Of a DNA stretch of 59,942 nt, positions 58,821 to 59,942 are shown in pieces (the first letter of the stretch is position 1; every line of letters starts with the position of its first letter). The position numbers were made by a program, and so were the translations under genes. The DNA comes from an uncultured Ruminococcus sp. (GTDB lineage Bacteria; Bacillota; Clostridia; Oscillospirales; CAG-272), in the NCBI GenBank assembly GCA_900551005.1, contig URUL01000002.1, positions 1 through 59,942 on the forward strand, written 5' to 3'. Below the pieces are notes generated by a model. That model saw nothing but the letters and a program-made list of their open reading frames with translations. It did not search any database and was not told the origin of the DNA.

Positions 58821-59683
58821 CGAAATGCCTCCTTAGTCTCAAAGATAAAAGGAAAAAGCGAAAGTGCCGCGAATGTCGCATAAAGGCAGACGGCAACGAA
58901 TGAAAAATCAATTTTTGCCACCCGCGGATAAAACGAAAAAGTGAATATTCCCAGATTGATGCCGATAATGGATACCGCGATAAGAGCGACGGTACAAAAT
59001 GAGAGGACAGTATCGCCTGCGGTAAAGCGGAATGGTGCAAATTTTGTTCTGCCGGGCAGACCGTAGCCGCGAGCCTTCATGGAGGAGCTTGTTTCTGCGG
59101 TACCTTCGAGCGCCCACGTAACAAGCGCTGAGAATATCCGAGCATTGACGAAGAGCTTTGCCACGAAGCCTTTTTCGGAATAATAGCCCATTGCCTTTTG
59201 AGCATCAGAAAGTTCTTTCCATTTACGCCTGAAAAGCGGAAGAAAACGAAGAGACATCGTCAGAACGAGCGATACCTTCGGCAGTACTCCGCCGAAAACA
59301 CAAATGAGTTTGTCTGAGGACATTACGGCGGAAAAGCATTTGCACCATATCATCACGGCTATCATGACAGCGGCAATATCTGCGCCGTACAGGATCGCTT
59401 CCAGCGTGACGGGATTGCCGTTCATAAAGAAAAGCGGTGTCGCACCATTATGCGAAAAAAGCGGATTTGCAAGAGAAAGCAGGATGAACAGCGCAAAGAA
59501 GAATGTGATATCGGATAAAAATTTTCTACCCTGTATCATCGCGCAGAAAAGGATCCCTCCGAGAAGAGAAATACCGACCGCAATGGGATTTGTGATAAAT
59601 ACGGTTACGAGAATCACAGACATCAGATAAAGAAAGGCGGAAAGGGGATGAAACTGTCCGAAGGCAAGAAATTTCTCATTCAT
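58793..59683 (-). CDS. ecfT: Energy-coupling factor transmembrane protein EcfT
   Basis: 296 residues, with several transmembrane helices (AFLYLMSVILVTVFITNPIA, FALFILLSLANPLF, and others) and the coupling region ALEGTAETSSSMKARGYGLP, in which the Ala-Arg-Gly motif of the T subunit contacts the ATPases. ATG 59683 is chosen for SD GGGAGGAA; a longer version from 59749 would sit inside the DUF4430 gene. It overlaps that gene's stop by eight bases. Confidence 0.9.
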   Translation of the reverse strand: MNEKFLAFGQFHPLSAFLYLMSVILVTVFITNPIAVGISLLGGILFCAMIQGRKFLSDITFFFALFILLSLANPLFSHNGATPLFFMNGNPVTLEAILYGADIAAVMIAVMIWCKCFSAVMSSDKLICVFGGVLPKVSLVLTMSLRFLPLFRRKWKELSDAQKAMGYYSEKGFVAKLFVNARIFSALVTWALEGTAETSSSMKARGYGLPGRTKFAPFRFTAGDTVLSFCTVALIAVSIIGINLGIFTFSFYPRVAKIDFSFVAVCLYATFAALSLFPFIFETKEAFRWKYLRSKI

Positions 59684-59942
59684 TTCCAATTCCTCCCTCA
59701 GGTAAATTTCCGATATCGTGACCGAGGTCACAGGAATAAACAAATTCAATCACGTCACCGTCGGAAAGTGTATATTCCGCACATCCGCAGGACGGGAATT
59801 CGTCGTTTACCTGAAACATCCAACCCGACAGCGGTCCGCATGAATATTCATAGAGGTAATTTATGCCGGCAATATACAGAACACCGATCGAATTTTTATT
59901 CCCGCCACGATATTCCATCTGAATCTTGTTATATCGCAGGAC
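59676..59942 (-). CDS. DUF4430 (transcobalamin-like) domain protein, partial
   Basis: The C-terminal 88 residues of a longer protein; the frame stays open to the right window edge. The end matches the DUF4430 fold: YLYEYSCGPLSGWMFQVNDE, CAEYTLSDGDVIEFVYSCDL. This domain occurs as the beta-fold of transcobalamin and intrinsic factor and, in Clostridia, in lipoproteins next to ECF importers. It would capture the substrate outside the cell. Four Cys are visible in the fragment. The 5' part, signal and true start lie beyond the window. Confidence 0.85.
   Translation of the reverse strand, partial: VLRYNKIQMEYRGGNKNSIGVLYIAGINYLYEYSCGPLSGWMFQVNDEFPSCGCAEYTLSDGDVIEFVYSCDLGHDIGNLPEGGIGNE

Noticed and set aside
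1..59942. Search by eye for mobile elements, CRISPR, tRNA, rRNA
   Set aside because: No transposase or integrase product, no regularly spaced repeats and no tRNA-like or rRNA-like stretch was seen; small RNAs without strong structure could be missed.

Overview
The window looks like chromosome from an anaerobic, probably spore-forming Clostridia-type Firmicute. PolC, the sporulation genes yabP and yabQ next to rqcP and a divIC-like gene, the AddAB-type recombination nuclease, YerC, and the TIGR03960/TIGR03936 radical-SAM pair all support this. Radical-SAM and Fe-S enzymes are common and no respiratory genes are seen, which fits strict anaerobiosis. I saw no rRNA, tRNA, CRISPR array, transposase, integrase or prophage. 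Most genes are ordinary core genes, with accessory islands between them.

Layout. 1-5816 (+): rseP 3' end, ispG, polC. 5876-7790 (+): hup, then rqcP, yabP, yabQ and the divIC-like gene; yabP is preceded by a hairpin that hides its ribosome-binding site. 22742-7840 (-), a long co-directional run: queG-like gene, coiled-coil membrane protein, addB (cut by an in-frame TAA), TIGR03960 and TIGR03936, yerC, a methyltransferase, hslO, a small membrane protein, then four oxidoreductases (2-hydroxyacid dehydrogenase, Fe-S Old Yellow Enzyme, SDR, FAD flavoprotein). 22772-31976 (+): a divergent type IIA topoisomerase pair, an orphan OmpR-like regulator, addA and a membrane protein. 32010-35808 (+): a 29-residue Cys-rich membrane peptide, a lipoprotein, ftsH and an HdeD-like protein. 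37640-35870 (-): a small Clostridia-type protein and a FAD dehydrogenase. 37703-43027 (+): prfA, a Sua5-type gene, coaE, a tandem lytic transglycosylase and an M18 aminopeptidase. 45516-43097 (-): GH29 fucosidase and SGNH esterase.

45674-48756 is a divergent locus. A LexA-like XRE-S24 repressor and an AAA ATPase are read leftward, and a two-TM protein and an SPL-family radical-SAM protein rightward. The 253-bp gap holds mirror-image promoters inside a roughly 25-bp inverted repeat, plus a 16-bp direct repeat. This is my best candidate for an undescribed, self-regulated stress or DNA-damage module.

50608-48910 (-): AraC regulator, Nudix hydrolase and deoxyinosine/uracil-DNA glycosylase. 50771-51274 (+): a sigma-like protein lacking region 4. 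52685-51262 (-): cysK and an Rrf2 regulator. 52904-55458 (+): a P-loop kinase-GNAT fusion, a TetR regulator and a stand-alone 5'-3' exonuclease. 59942-55502 (-): a DUF4430 (transcobalamin-like) protein, EcfT, a fused EcfA-A', an S component and a LysR regulator, likely a vitamin (perhaps corrinoid) importer.

All calls come from reading motifs by eye; no database search was possible. Promoter and operator calls are pattern matches.
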